64,000 bases of DNA, taken from CALGKJ01 sp049322695 (lineage in GTDB: Bacteria > Bacillota > Clostridia > Lutisporales > Lutisporaceae). This document shows positions 52,305 through 60,243 of the stretch, piece by piece; the first letter of the stretch is position 1; each line of letters starts with the position of its first letter. The notes beneath the pieces are model-generated. The model ran no database searches and had not been told where the DNA came from. It worked only from the letters and a program-made list of their open reading frames with translations. The stretch covers positions 1 through 64,000 of the forward strand of contig JBMORW010000041.1 in the NCBI GenBank assembly GCA_049322695.1, in the 5' to 3' direction. The position numbers and the translations under genes were made by a program.

Positions 52305-53540
52305 TCAGCTGCTGCCTTTTCCAAGCTCAAATTCCTTGTGCAGCGCATTGACTGCAGTACCTACAAACTCGTTTTCGATGAGGCAGGATATTGTAGTGTG
52401 AGAATCAGAGGATTGCAGCAGCTTTATATTGTGCTTTGATAAGGCTCTGATTACCTTTGCCATTACTCCAGGAACGCCCCTCATCTTGTTTCCTATAACT
52501 GTAACCTTGCTGCAATTGAGCTTTACATCATATTTTATTCCTCTAGCCTTCAATAGCAGTTCAAGTCTTTTCAAATCAACTTCCTGAATAATAAACACCT
52601 TATGGTCCGGATAAACATTAATCATATCCAGACTTATGTCCTCATCAGCAATAAGGCTGAACAGATAATCGTCCTCCTCATACTCACCTGCCGTACCGTC
52701 AAAGTATACCTTTACCTGGACACGATTGCTGATGTATGCAACAGAAGTGATTATCTTTTCACTCTTATCCTTTTTGCTGCTTCCATTTGCTTTCTCATAG
52801 TTGGTTACCAATGTTCCCGGGTGGTCATTCATTGTATTTTTAATTATCAGAGGTATATTGCTTCTCATAGCAACCTCAACTGCCCTCGGGTGAATTACCT
52901 TTGCACCGTATTCTGCCATCTGAAAAACTTCATTATAAAAAATTGTGTTCATTACTCTTGCATCAGGTACTATTCGCGGATCTGCAGTCATGACACCGTC
53001 TACATCGGTATAAACCTCAACGGCTTCAGCTTTGACTGCCTCACCAACTATTGCACCGCTGTAATCTCCTGCACCTCTTCCGAGAGTTGTTATTTCACCA
53101 TTCTCGGTTATTCCTTGAAAGCCTGTAATTATAGGAATAATACTGTTCTCGACGCATTTGATTATCTGCTTTGGCTCTACACGCAAGACTTCAGCATCAC
53201 CGAAATTATTGTCTGTTATAATTCCTGCCTGCCCTCCGGTCAACACCTTGACCCTATGACCTCTTTTACTTAATGTACCGGCAAGTATGACACATGATAT
53301 GACTTCTCCGCAAGACATTATTAAATCCATCTCTCTTGGACATGTTTCAGTATTAACTGACTTTGCAAGATTTATAAGCGTATCTGTCGCATAAGGGTCT
53401 CCACTTCTTCCTATTGCTGATACTACTACTACAGGGAAGTATCCTCTGTTAAGTGCTCCCTCTATTTTGTCGGCTGCCATTTCTCGTCTGTCCTGATTTG
53501 CAACAGATGTGCCACCAAATTTTTGCACCAAAATCTTCAT
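52305..53540 (-). CDS. dapG: Aspartate kinase I (DapG-type)
   Basis: 411 residues. The ATG at 53538-53540 follows AGGAGG. N-terminal kinase (KFGGTSVA; TTLGRGAGDYSGAIV; YTDVDGVMTADPR) and two C-terminal ACT domains. It starts the lysine/diaminopimelate/dipicolinate route. In Bacillus it is in the spoVF operon with dpaA and dpaB; here asd and dapA are missing between dpaB and dapG, and it follows the dpaB 3' segment by 43 bases. Confidence 0.93.
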   Translation of the reverse strand: MKILVQKFGGTSVANQDRREMAADKIEGALNRGYFPVVVVSAIGRSGDPYATDTLINLAKSVNTETCPREMDLIMSCGEVISCVILAGTLSKRGHRVKVLTGGQAGIITDNNFGDAEVLRVEPKQIIKCVENSIIPIITGFQGITENGEITTLGRGAGDYSGAIVGEAVKAEAVEVYTDVDGVMTADPRIVPDARVMNTIFYNEVFQMAEYGAKVIHPRAVEVAMRSNIPLIIKNTMNDHPGTLVTNYEKANGSSKKDKSEKIITSVAYISNRVQVKVYFDGTAGEYEEDDYLFSLIADEDISLDMINVYPDHKVFIIQEVDLKRLELLLKARGIKYDVKLNCSKVTVIGNKMRGVPGVMAKVIRALSKHNIKLLQSSDSHTTISCLIENEFVGTAVNALHKEFELGKGSS

Positions 53541-53583
53541 CAAAATCCTCCTTTATCACATCCAGATCCTTATCTCGATGGAG

Positions 53584-53892
53584 TTAATAGTTTTCAATAA
53601 GTACCGATTGGTATTGCTTACCCTCCAATGCACTCTCAATTGTGGGTATAAGTAAATCCATTTTTGCAACCAGAGAGTTTTTCTTGGCAGCAGGATTATC
53701 CTGCCCAAAAGGTACAAAGTAATAATTCTTTGAGTTTATAAGCATACCAAGGTTTTTTGCATTCATACTTAAACCGTCGTTAGTTGATACTGCAATTACA
53801 ACAGGCTTCAGATTTCTGGTATGTGCCTTCGCTGCCATAAGTACCGGTGTATCTGTAATTGCATTTGCAAGTTTTGATAAGGTGTTACCAGT
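53584..53892 (-). CDS. dpaB: Dipicolinate synthase subunit B, 3' segment of split gene
   Basis: The frame into this segment reads TGNTLSKLANAITDTPVLMAA and continues to ENY, the C-terminal half of SpoVFB/DpaB (FGQDNPxxKxNSLVAKMDLL is diagnostic). Upstream of the T-G-N codons the sequence stops matching, at the core base pair 53891-53892. It lacks a natural start; the ATG at 53836-53838 is internal. Joined to 58030-58310 it makes a full protein, 198 residues if counted from the GTG at 58319 or 195 from the preferred TTG. Confidence 0.93.
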   Translation of the reverse strand, partial: TGNTLSKLANAITDTPVLMAAKAHTRNLKPVVIAVSTNDGLSMNAKNLGMLINSKNYYFVPFGQDNPAAKKNSLVAKMDLLIPTIESALEGKQYQSVLIENY

Positions 53893-53918
53893 AAGGAATA
53901 AACTGTATTTGCAAAACT
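53891..53918 (-). other. Left element end: recombination core and half-site
   Basis: The plus strand reads GT (core), 12 bases, GTA, 4 bases, CAAAACT (53912-53918). The right end is the mirror image with the same distances. The core is TAC on the minus strand, shared with the right end. Confidence 0.8.
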
Positions 53919-54549
53919 ATACAAGCACCTTTAAAAGTGCAGCCTTTCCAAATTCGAAAGTTTCAGTAAACCCCATTTTCCTGAGATAGGCATCATGCTC
54001 CTTAGTATTGGAGAAGCTGCAGAGCCTCTTGTATCCGAGTTTTCTAAACAATTCTTCATTTTCAATCAGTATATATCTTCCAAGCTTAAAGTCTCTGTAT
54101 TCCGGTATGACGAAATCCAAGTCTATCTGCAGTGTTTCTTCATCATATTTCGAGCCTATAAATACACCTGCAACTGCCAGATTCCTTAAAACATAGAAGC
54201 TTATTTCCGTGTTATCCAGCCTAAAACTAAATTCAGGAAAAAACCTGCTTATGTCCTTTTTATAAAACTCAAGAAAGTATCCCAGGTATCTGCTGTCTTT
54301 AGATATTTCCAATAGCTTGAAATATTCGCTTTCAGTATATATTTTATAAAGGTAATATATGTTTATTATCATTATTACAAGATTTATAATTCCCACAGGC
54401 AGTGCATTAATTGCGAAACCATAGGCAGCAAATAACGCCGAGCCTATAAGGTTAAACCATCTCAGCTTCACAATTGAGCTCATCAGCAAAGATACTGCAA
54501 CAATTATGGAGGCTAAATAGCCCAGCCATTCAAGTATTATAGTATTCAT
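53917..54549 (-). CDS. YgjV-like membrane protein fused to a GNAT-type domain
   Basis: 210 residues: three TM helices (about 5-85) resembling the YgjV/inner-membrane family (WLGYLASIIVAVSLLMSS; NALPVGIINLVI), then a cytoplasmic domain with acetyltransferase-like features (FVIPEYRDFKLGRYIL, NTKEHDAYLRKMGF). Located at the left end of the element, its stop within 25 bases of the core. It is cargo of the element; the acceptor and role are unknown. GGAG precedes the ATG. Confidence 0.75.
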   Translation of the reverse strand: MNTIILEWLGYLASIIVAVSLLMSSIVKLRWFNLIGSALFAAYGFAINALPVGIINLVIMIINIYYLYKIYTESEYFKLLEISKDSRYLGYFLEFYKKDISRFFPEFSFRLDNTEISFYVLRNLAVAGVFIGSKYDEETLQIDLDFVIPEYRDFKLGRYILIENEELFRKLGYKRLCSFSNTKEHDAYLRKMGFTETFEFGKAALLKVLV

Positions 54550-54754
54550 ACACTTTCTCCTCTCAATATATTATTCTTAGTATATTAGTCCATTATGTTA
54601 TTGGCAATATATAATTAGCTAAAAAACCTTGCAAAAACTGCTATATTGATAAAAAACCAGCAGAACACAAAAAAAATAGGATACTGACTACCCTTTAATA
54701 GAGCAAAAACCAATATCCAGTTTATAACTTTAATAACGTATTGTCAAGAGTACT

Positions 54755-54883
54755 CTAAAGCCCAAGCTTATCACTGTATTTTACCAGCAGCTCCAATATC
54801 ATTTTGATCATAGCTTCATAGCTTAAGGCTCTATCCTCGCTGTAATTCTGCATATCTGCAGCCACTGCCAACCCTTCCTTCAT
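54755..54883 (-). CDS. Possible 42-residue helical peptide
   Basis: ATG at 54881-54883, stop TAG at 54755. The peptide is helical and mildly amphipathic (SYEAMIKMILELLVKYSDKLGL). The ribosome site is weak (CAGGTAG). It lies between the RelA-like gene and the YgjV-like gene in an otherwise empty 430-base stretch. It could be a small partner of the alarmone synthetase, but nothing in the sequence proves it. Confidence 0.35.
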   Translation of the reverse strand: MKEGLAVAADMQNYSEDRALSYEAMIKMILELLVKYSDKLGL

Positions 54884-54982
54884 ATTTTACTACCTGTTAT
54901 ATGTTATTCATTTACCTACAGAAAAATGAAAGAACGCATATACATCTATACAGTATATGCGTTTTCGAACTTACTGAACATT

Positions 54983-56299
54983 TCAGCTTGTACCGAATAT
55001 TTCACTAAAAGCAGTATGATTCTTCTCTTTAACCAAATCTATAATCTTGTTTAAAGACTTTGCAGCATCTGTCAGTATCTCATCACTGGGTATGTCGTTT
55101 CCGTATAGGACTTGATTTCTCAGATTACACAGATATTTGGTATCATGTACGATATCTTCACTGCATTGTATTGTGAAATACAGCTGCTTAAGTCCTGCTT
55201 CCTTACTTTCAGACGTTTCAAATGCTTCCTTTGAAAAGTCGGAATTATTGATGACATTCATCATTTTCTCCACCAATACCCAAGAAGATATATACTCATC
55301 CAAGGCTTTGCACTCATGATTATTGGTATTCTGCTTTTCTATCGGTGAATAAGGATTATGGGTGCGTATCTCGCATTTAGCCTTTATATAATGCATATAG
55401 TAATCAGGATTCTCAGTCAGTATCAAATCTGCCAGCTTATTGGTTATAGTATTGTTGTATTCAGAGTTACTGATTTTCCTGATATAAGGACAGATCCTTT
55501 TTGGTGAGTCCATGTTTATCTTTTGTAAAAATCTCAGAAGTATATCCACTCTGCCCATATACAGATTGGATTCAGGCTCCATACGAACCTTCTCCCTTAT
55601 CAATGCAGCCAGTTCATAATGGTTGTTGAACTGATGATCTGTAGCTGTAATTCTTGATTTAAAAGCCTTTTGAAGTCTTTCCAGGGCTATTTCACCAGAG
55701 AGCACCAGTCCGTTCAATTCATCCAAAATCCTGTACTCATCCTCTGAAATGCTGCCTATTTTGGGTTTATAGGCCAAGTCATGCTCTACCTCCGCCCATG
55801 CGTGCATTATGGCTGATGCAATCTGTATCTCTACCTGTGCCTGAGTAAATCTCTTGAAGTTTTCATCAAGCTTGTCTTCCTTGATATTTATCCGATAATG
55901 TATGGCATCATAACCTGGAAAACGTTTTTTATAATTGAAATTAAATGGATTCCTTTGATCAGTGCTTGGGAAAAGCTTTACCTTTTTCGTTATAAATTCA
56001 GACTCTATTAATCTTCCTATTTCCTCCCTGTCACCGGGGAAATATGTCGCTATACGTACGCCCGCAAGGTCTACTATATCCTTGTATATTTGCTCTATGC
56101 CCTTGTAGTTCTTAATTTCATGTCTTTTTATAAGCTTATCTCTCAGACTATCCGGTTTTTTTGCTCTGTAAGTTACTATTGCTCTTATACCATTTCTGTG
56201 CAAGAGTGTTTCACATATACTGGCTACCTGTCTAGCCAGCTCATAGTAGTAATCGTACTCCTTGGCGTAACGTTGAAGAAAGCTGTCGATTATACTCAT
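54983..56299 (-). CDS. RelA/SpoT-domain nucleotide pyrophosphokinase with long C-terminal region
   Basis: 438 residues. The N-terminal 215 are a synthetase domain: RAKKPDSLRDKL, DIVDLAGVRI, FPGYDAIHYRI, then the product motif VEIQIASAIMHAWAEVEHDLAYK, with the catalytic residues of (p)ppGpp synthetases present. No HD hydrolase, TGS or ACT domain. The remaining 220 residues are helical and unrecognised, so this is neither a plain RelQ/RelP nor a long Rel. It is element cargo; ToxSAS-type and phage-defence enzymes have a similar size. Confidence 0.85.
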   Translation of the reverse strand: MSIIDSFLQRYAKEYDYYYELARQVASICETLLHRNGIRAIVTYRAKKPDSLRDKLIKRHEIKNYKGIEQIYKDIVDLAGVRIATYFPGDREEIGRLIESEFITKKVKLFPSTDQRNPFNFNYKKRFPGYDAIHYRINIKEDKLDENFKRFTQAQVEIQIASAIMHAWAEVEHDLAYKPKIGSISEDEYRILDELNGLVLSGEIALERLQKAFKSRITATDHQFNNHYELAALIREKVRMEPESNLYMGRVDILLRFLQKINMDSPKRICPYIRKISNSEYNNTITNKLADLILTENPDYYMHYIKAKCEIRTHNPYSPIEKQNTNNHECKALDEYISSWVLVEKMMNVINNSDFSKEAFETSESKEAGLKQLYFTIQCSEDIVHDTKYLCNLRNQVLYGNDIPSDEILTDAAKSLNKIIDLVKEKNHTAFSEIFGTS

Positions 56300-56518
56300 T
56301 GGTTATACTCCTTTAACTTTTTTTAGAAGCTTATATATAGAGCAGCTAAACCTATATATTTAAAACCGCATATATATTATATCATATTTTTCTACCTCTT
56401 TCCAATTATAATGCATAATTAGCAATTATGCTTAGTGATTATTCCAAAAAATATTCTGTGATGAATTTCCATAACTGTCGTTTATACATGAGTCGATTTC
56501 TATTTAATAACCGTGATT

Positions 56519-56526
56519 CATATAAT
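56519..56526 (+). promoter_or_regulatory. Possible mother-cell (sigma-E/K) -10 of the recombinase gene
   Basis: CATATAAT, 33 bases before the recombinase ATG, resembles the sigma-E -10 (CATACAnT). A -35 is not convincing (TATTT about 13 bases upstream). Mother-cell expression is what excision would need. Confidence 0.35.
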
Positions 56527-56558
56527 CTATTAACACTCATATGAAGGCAGGTGACAGT

Positions 56559-58004
56559 ATGGATAAAAAAGCAGCAATATATGTAAGGGTCAGCACTGAG
56601 GAACAAGCCAAGGATGGTGTATCCATAGCTGCTCAGATTGAGACTCTGACTCAATACTGCAGGCTGTATGGAGTTGAAATATATGATATCTACAAAGATC
56701 TCGGTGCTTCAGGCAAAAGCATCAGTAAAAGAAAAGGTCTTCAACAGCTTCTGAAGGATGCATCCCGTGAAGAATTCGGATTACTGCTGGTATGGAAGAT
56801 ATCACGTTTGTCCAGAAGTCTTAAGGACTTGCTTAACATACTTGACATTCTTGACACCTATGGCATCAGCTTTGTCAGTTACTCTGAAAAGCTGGATACG
56901 TCAACCCCTACAGGAAAAATGACATTGCAGATACTAGGCTCTATTGCTGAATTTGAAAGAAACAGCATAATTGATAATGTCAAGCTTGGATTGCAAGAAT
57001 TTGCAAGAACCGGCGGAAAAGCCACCACAGTATTGGGCTATGATAATGTTAATAAAAGATTGGAGATCAACTGGAAGGAAGCTAATCTTGTAAAATCCAT
57101 TTTTAACTATTATTTAGAGTACAATTACAGTTTCTCTGCTATAGCAGACATTTTAAACAAAAGAGGGTTTAGAACTAAACGAAATAATGAGTTCAGCAGC
57201 GGCAGCATTTCGGAAATACTAAAGAATCCTGTATATATAGGCTTGAACAGGCATAAGCTGAATAGTCCTGATTATTATATCGTAAAAGGAAATCATGAAC
57301 CAATAATAGATATGCAGACATGGGACCTGGTTCAGAAAAAAATAAATAATTGCAGAAGATCTAAAAGAATAAAATGCTCAAATAATGCTTTACTTAAAAA
57401 TCTGTTATATTGTCCTGTTTGCGGCGGAGAATTTCAAATTTTCTATTCTGGCTCTAAAGGCTACAGATACAGATACTATAAATGTAAGAATACTGAATGT
57501 CGTTTTATGATAAATGCCGATAATATCGAAAAGGCTGTAGATAAAGCTATCCTTGAGTTCTTATGCTCTGATAAAGTATTAAATGATATAAGGAGCTTAA
57601 ACAGAAATTATGTTAATAATCTTTGCTGTGATGTTGAAAGAAGGCTGAATGAGCTTGATGATGACATTAATAAGCAGTTAAAGGTGATAAACGGTTATTA
57701 TCAAATGTACGAGAATGATAAGATAAGTACCATTGAGAAGTTAGAGGAGAGGATAAGAAACATTGAAGAGCAAATCCATGTTATGGAGCATGAGAAAAAC
57801 CAATACAAATCCATACAGGCTAATACCTTTGACTCTTTATCAGGTATACTCGGAAAATTAGAGGAAACACATTTGCAAAAGCTTCTGGAACTGTTGAAGT
57901 ATGATGAAAAGCATGCTCTTTATTCAAAGCTGATACGCAAAATTTATATTGATAAGGATAGGACTATAAGTCGTATAAGCTTCAACTTACCAGTATGTAA
58001 TTGA
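56559..58004 (+). CDS. Large serine recombinase of the element
   Basis: I start at the ATG at 56559 (MDKKAAIYVRVSTEEQ) after AGGTGA; an ATG six codons earlier is open. 481 residues: resolvase catalytic domain (Ser in VRVSTEEQ, Arg in RLSRSLKDL, EFERNSI), a recombinase domain (about 160-270), a zinc-ribbon domain (CPVCGGEF...CKNTECRF) and a coiled coil (RLNELDDDINKQLKVI; EERIRNIEEQIHVMEHE), the full integrase/SpoIVCA layout. Its stop touches the right half-site. Confidence 0.95.
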   Translation: MDKKAAIYVRVSTEEQAKDGVSIAAQIETLTQYCRLYGVEIYDIYKDLGASGKSISKRKGLQQLLKDASREEFGLLLVWKISRLSRSLKDLLNILDILDTYGISFVSYSEKLDTSTPTGKMTLQILGSIAEFERNSIIDNVKLGLQEFARTGGKATTVLGYDNVNKRLEINWKEANLVKSIFNYYLEYNYSFSAIADILNKRGFRTKRNNEFSSGSISEILKNPVYIGLNRHKLNSPDYYIVKGNHEPIIDMQTWDLVQKKINNCRRSKRIKCSNNALLKNLLYCPVCGGEFQIFYSGSKGYRYRYYKCKNTECRFMINADNIEKAVDKAILEFLCSDKVLNDIRSLNRNYVNNLCCDVERRLNELDDDINKQLKVINGYYQMYENDKISTIEKLEERIRNIEEQIHVMEHEKNQYKSIQANTFDSLSGILGKLEETHLQKLLELLKYDEKHALYSKLIRKIYIDKDRTISRISFNLPVCN

Positions 58005-58031
58005 GTTTTGTATTTACCATGCATCGGCTGT
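58004..58031 (-). other. Right element end: recombination core and half-site
   Basis: The plus strand reads AGTTTTG (58004-58010), 4 bases, TAC, 12 bases, GT core (58030-58031), the inverted match of the left end. It begins at the recombinase stop codon. Confidence 0.8.
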
Positions 58032-58310
58032 ACACGGTGCTATAACCATAATATCTATTTTTCCGCTGGGCCCTATCGGCTCAGCATCTACAATGCTCAG
58101 CACAGCCTTATTACCTGTAATAGCCTCAAACTTCTCGACCCATTCCTGCGCTTTCCCGAATCTGGTATCCAGTAAGGCAGCATTAAAGGACATTATGGGA
58201 TATATGTTTGCGCCCATTGCAGTAAGTTTTTCCATTTCTGGAGCGATGGCAGAAAAGGTACAGAATGATCCTGTTATTCCAAAGCCTATATTTATGTTTT
58301 TTAAATTCAA
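58030..58310 (-). CDS. dpaB: Dipicolinate synthase subunit B, 5' segment of split gene
   Basis: The N-terminal half of DpaB: IGFGITGSFCTF (flavoprotein-like nucleotide fold), RFGKAQEWVEKFEAITG, then MVIAPCT, where it is broken; reading on into the element gives ADAW and a stop at 58014. Start is probably the TTG at 58308-58310 after AAGGG; a GTG at 58319 also fits. It follows dpaA by 13 bases. It needs the 53584-53892 segment to work. Confidence 0.93.
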
Positions 58311-58323
58311 TATTATCACCCTT

Positions 58324-59205
58324 TCAAATATTTTTAGCTATTAGCTTCATTATAGTTTCATACATATATTGTGCTGCTGTCTTATATGCCACCTTACCTG
58401 GTAAGCCTAAGGCATGTATAGCCTTAATCCCCTTGCATTTTGCATGCTCAAAATCTACTCCTCCCGGCATTGATGCCAAATCAACAATAAGCACTTCCTT
58501 ATTCAAAATATCAATAAGCTTTTTATCTATTATCAATGCCGGTACAGTATTGATGATGATATCCATACTGCCTGCATAGCTGCTTATTTCATCAATATAT
58601 ACCGGGTTTATGCCCTTTGACACTATCCAGGCTATGTCGCCGTCCTTTCTCGCCTCGGCATACACCCTTGCTCCCATCATTCGTAAGTAATCACACAGCA
58701 GCTTTCCTATTCTGCCATACCCCAGCACCATTATTCTGCTGCCATGAATCGTATAATCTGTTTCTTTTATCAAAAGTGCAAGTGCTCCTTCTACCGTAGG
58801 TATTGCATTGAGAACCTGATAGCTTTCATCCCAATAGTAATCAATATACTTTATATTGTGTTTATCAGCAATATCTCGTGAACTCTTATTCATTGCACCG
58901 GTCAAAAAAAGCTTTGAGCTGTTCATTCTTTGAAATAGCCTTTCAATTTCAATTGGTTTATCTGCATATTCTGCATTCACAATATTCTTTTCTTTTGAAA
59001 AGGGAATAGGTCCTATTAATATATCGCTGTTTTCAAGAGCTTCATCCATGTCTTCATAATCCTTCACTTCTTGTATATTTGCATTAATCATTCCCAGGGT
59101 TGATACTATGCTTCCTTTTCTCTTAAAAATTCTGGCAAGCTCTATTGACCTATTGTCACCTCCGATAACCAGATATCTGCTGCTGTTGTCCGCTGCGTCT
59201 TGCAT
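58324..59205 (-). CDS. dpaA: Dipicolinate synthase subunit A
   Basis: 293 residues, SpoVFA type: an N-terminal domain (YLVIGGDNRSIELARIF) and an NAD(P)-binding Rossmann domain (VLGYGRIGKLLCDYL), ending SMPGGVDFEHAKCKGIKAIHALGLPGKVAYKTA in part. With DpaB it turns dihydrodipicolinate into dipicolinate, the main small molecule of the spore core. GGAGG precedes the ATG. Intact, unlike dpaB. Confidence 0.95.
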   Translation of the reverse strand: MQDAADNSSRYLVIGGDNRSIELARIFKRKGSIVSTLGMINANIQEVKDYEDMDEALENSDILIGPIPFSKEKNIVNAEYADKPIEIERLFQRMNSSKLFLTGAMNKSSRDIADKHNIKYIDYYWDESYQVLNAIPTVEGALALLIKETDYTIHGSRIMVLGYGRIGKLLCDYLRMMGARVYAEARKDGDIAWIVSKGINPVYIDEISSYAGSMDIIINTVPALIIDKKLIDILNKEVLIVDLASMPGGVDFEHAKCKGIKAIHALGLPGKVAYKTAAQYMYETIMKLIAKNI

Positions 59206-59316
59206 AAAGTATCTCCTCCAATTACGAAACTACTATACAACATACTATGTTGTATTCTAAGTCAAAGTGTTTGTACAGCCGGTGCTTTAAGCAGGTTATA
59301 ACCTGTGCAAACAAAA

Positions 59317-59345
59317 AATACACCATCAATTTGTGATAGTGTATT
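59317..59345 (-). terminator. Terminator of ylmC
   Basis: AATACACTATC pairs with GATGGTGTATT, then TTTTTG on the minus strand, 15 bases after the ylmC stop. Confidence 0.75.
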
Positions 59346-59359
59346 ATCCATAAGAGATT

Positions 59360-59608
59360 CTATTTGAGAATGTTTGCAAAATCTATTATAATCATATCGT
59401 TTCCTACTTTTTTAACTCTCTCCCATGGTATTTCAATATAGCGTCTGTCTATAAAAAAGGACAGCTGTGACTTGTTTTCAGGTACAATTAAGGACTTGAT
59501 GCTTCCTGTCTCTTCATCTACTACCAAATCACAGTCACCAAGAAAACCAAGCCTTTCACAATCCGGCAGCGAAACTATCTCTTTGCTTCCAAGCTTACTG
59601 AATCTCAT
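59360..59608 (-). CDS. ylmC: YlmC/YmxH-family sporulation protein (PRC-barrel)
   Basis: I use the ATG at 59606-59608 (MRFSKLGSKEIVSL) with AGAGGTGG upstream; the frame is open 32 codons further without a ribosome site. 82 residues of PRC-barrel (LGFLGDCDLVVDEETGSIKSLIVP; IPWERVKKVGNDMIIID). In Bacillus ymxH lies just before spoVFA, as here. Confidence 0.9.
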   Translation of the reverse strand: MRFSKLGSKEIVSLPDCERLGFLGDCDLVVDEETGSIKSLIVPENKSQLSFFIDRRYIEIPWERVKKVGNDMIIIDFANILK

Positions 59609-59712
59609 TTGACCACCTCTTCCTTCTATAAAGCAATATTTGCAATTAGTATTGCTTGTATATATATATTTTTGGAAGCTGTCAAATATGTCTGTTAAAG
59701 TCATGTATTTCT

Positions 59713-60168
59713 TTATGCTCCCGTTGATCCGAAGCCGCCGCTTCCTCTGTCCGTTTCAGAAAGTTCATCAGTAACAGTCAGCTTTGCTGCATACACAGGC
59801 ATAAACACGATCTGAGCTATTCTGTCACCGGGCTTTATACAATAGTCTTCTGAGCTATGATTAACAACAGGACAAATTATTTCTCCCGTATAATCGGAAT
59901 CAAGTACTCCTACACAATTGATCAGAGAAATACCATGCTTACTGGAAAGTCCGCTTCTTGGGAATATAAAGCCTCCTATGTATTTTGACTGTATCTGCAT
60001 GGCTATGCCAGTAGGGATTTTTACAATCTGACCTGCTCTTACAACAACCTCTTCATCAATACAGGCACAAAGATCCATGCCTGCAGAGCCTTCTGTAGCA
60101 TAGGAGGGCAGCTGAAACAGCATGCCGACCTTATCAGACAATATCTTAACCTTAACGTCTATATCCAT
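59713..60168 (-). CDS. dut: dUTP diphosphatase
   Basis: About 151 residues with the five trimeric dUTPase motifs: EGSAGMDLCA, PRSGLSSKHGI, NCVGVLDSDYTGEI, RIAQIVF and RGSGGFGSTG. Start at the ATG eight bases after AAGGAG. It hydrolyses dUTP to dUMP and keeps uracil out of DNA. Confidence 0.96.
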   Translation of the reverse strand: MDIDVKVKILSDKVGMLFQLPSYATEGSAGMDLCACIDEEVVVRAGQIVKIPTGIAMQIQSKYIGGFIFPRSGLSSKHGISLINCVGVLDSDYTGEIICPVVNHSSEDYCIKPGDRIAQIVFMPVYAAKLTVTDELSETDRGSGGFGSTGA

Positions 60169-60211
60169 CTTTTGCACTCCTTAAAGTATATTTCCTTATT
60201 ATTATAAAAAA

Positions 60212-60239
60212 AACTCAGGCATATTTCTATACCTGAGTT
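60212..60239 (-). terminator. Terminator of the M16 peptidase gene
   Basis: AACTCAGG pairs with CCTGAGTT (longer with inner ATA/TAT), then eight T on the minus strand, immediately after the stop. Confidence 0.85.
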
Positions 60240-60243
60240 AGCA

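Larger units (their letters stand above)
53891..58031. mobile_element. 4,139-bp intervening element inside dpaB (skin-like)
   Basis: The element splits dpaB between the Thr and Gly codons of the conserved APCTGNT segment. Both junctions contain TAC (minus strand), and recombination there restores GCA CCG TGT ACT GGT AAC ACC exactly in frame. It carries a large serine recombinase at one end, as skin-type elements do, plus three other possible genes. No phage structural or replication genes are present. Sporulation-time excision is inferred from known sigK and spoVFB intervening elements. Confidence 0.92.

Noticed and set aside
52602..53273. 223-codon plus-strand ORF opposite dapG
   Set aside because: Antisense shadow of the conserved aspartate kinase; no ribosome site.
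53584..53838. dpaB 3' part considered as an independent 84-residue gene
   Set aside because: Its ATG is an internal Met of DpaB, with no ribosome site, and the homologous frame extends upstream to the recombination core.
53891..58031. dpaB element considered as a prophage or insertion sequence
   Set aside because: There are no phage structural or replication genes, no terminal inverted repeats of IS type and no target-site duplication beyond the 3-bp core; the serine recombinase and exact gene repair fit an intervening element.
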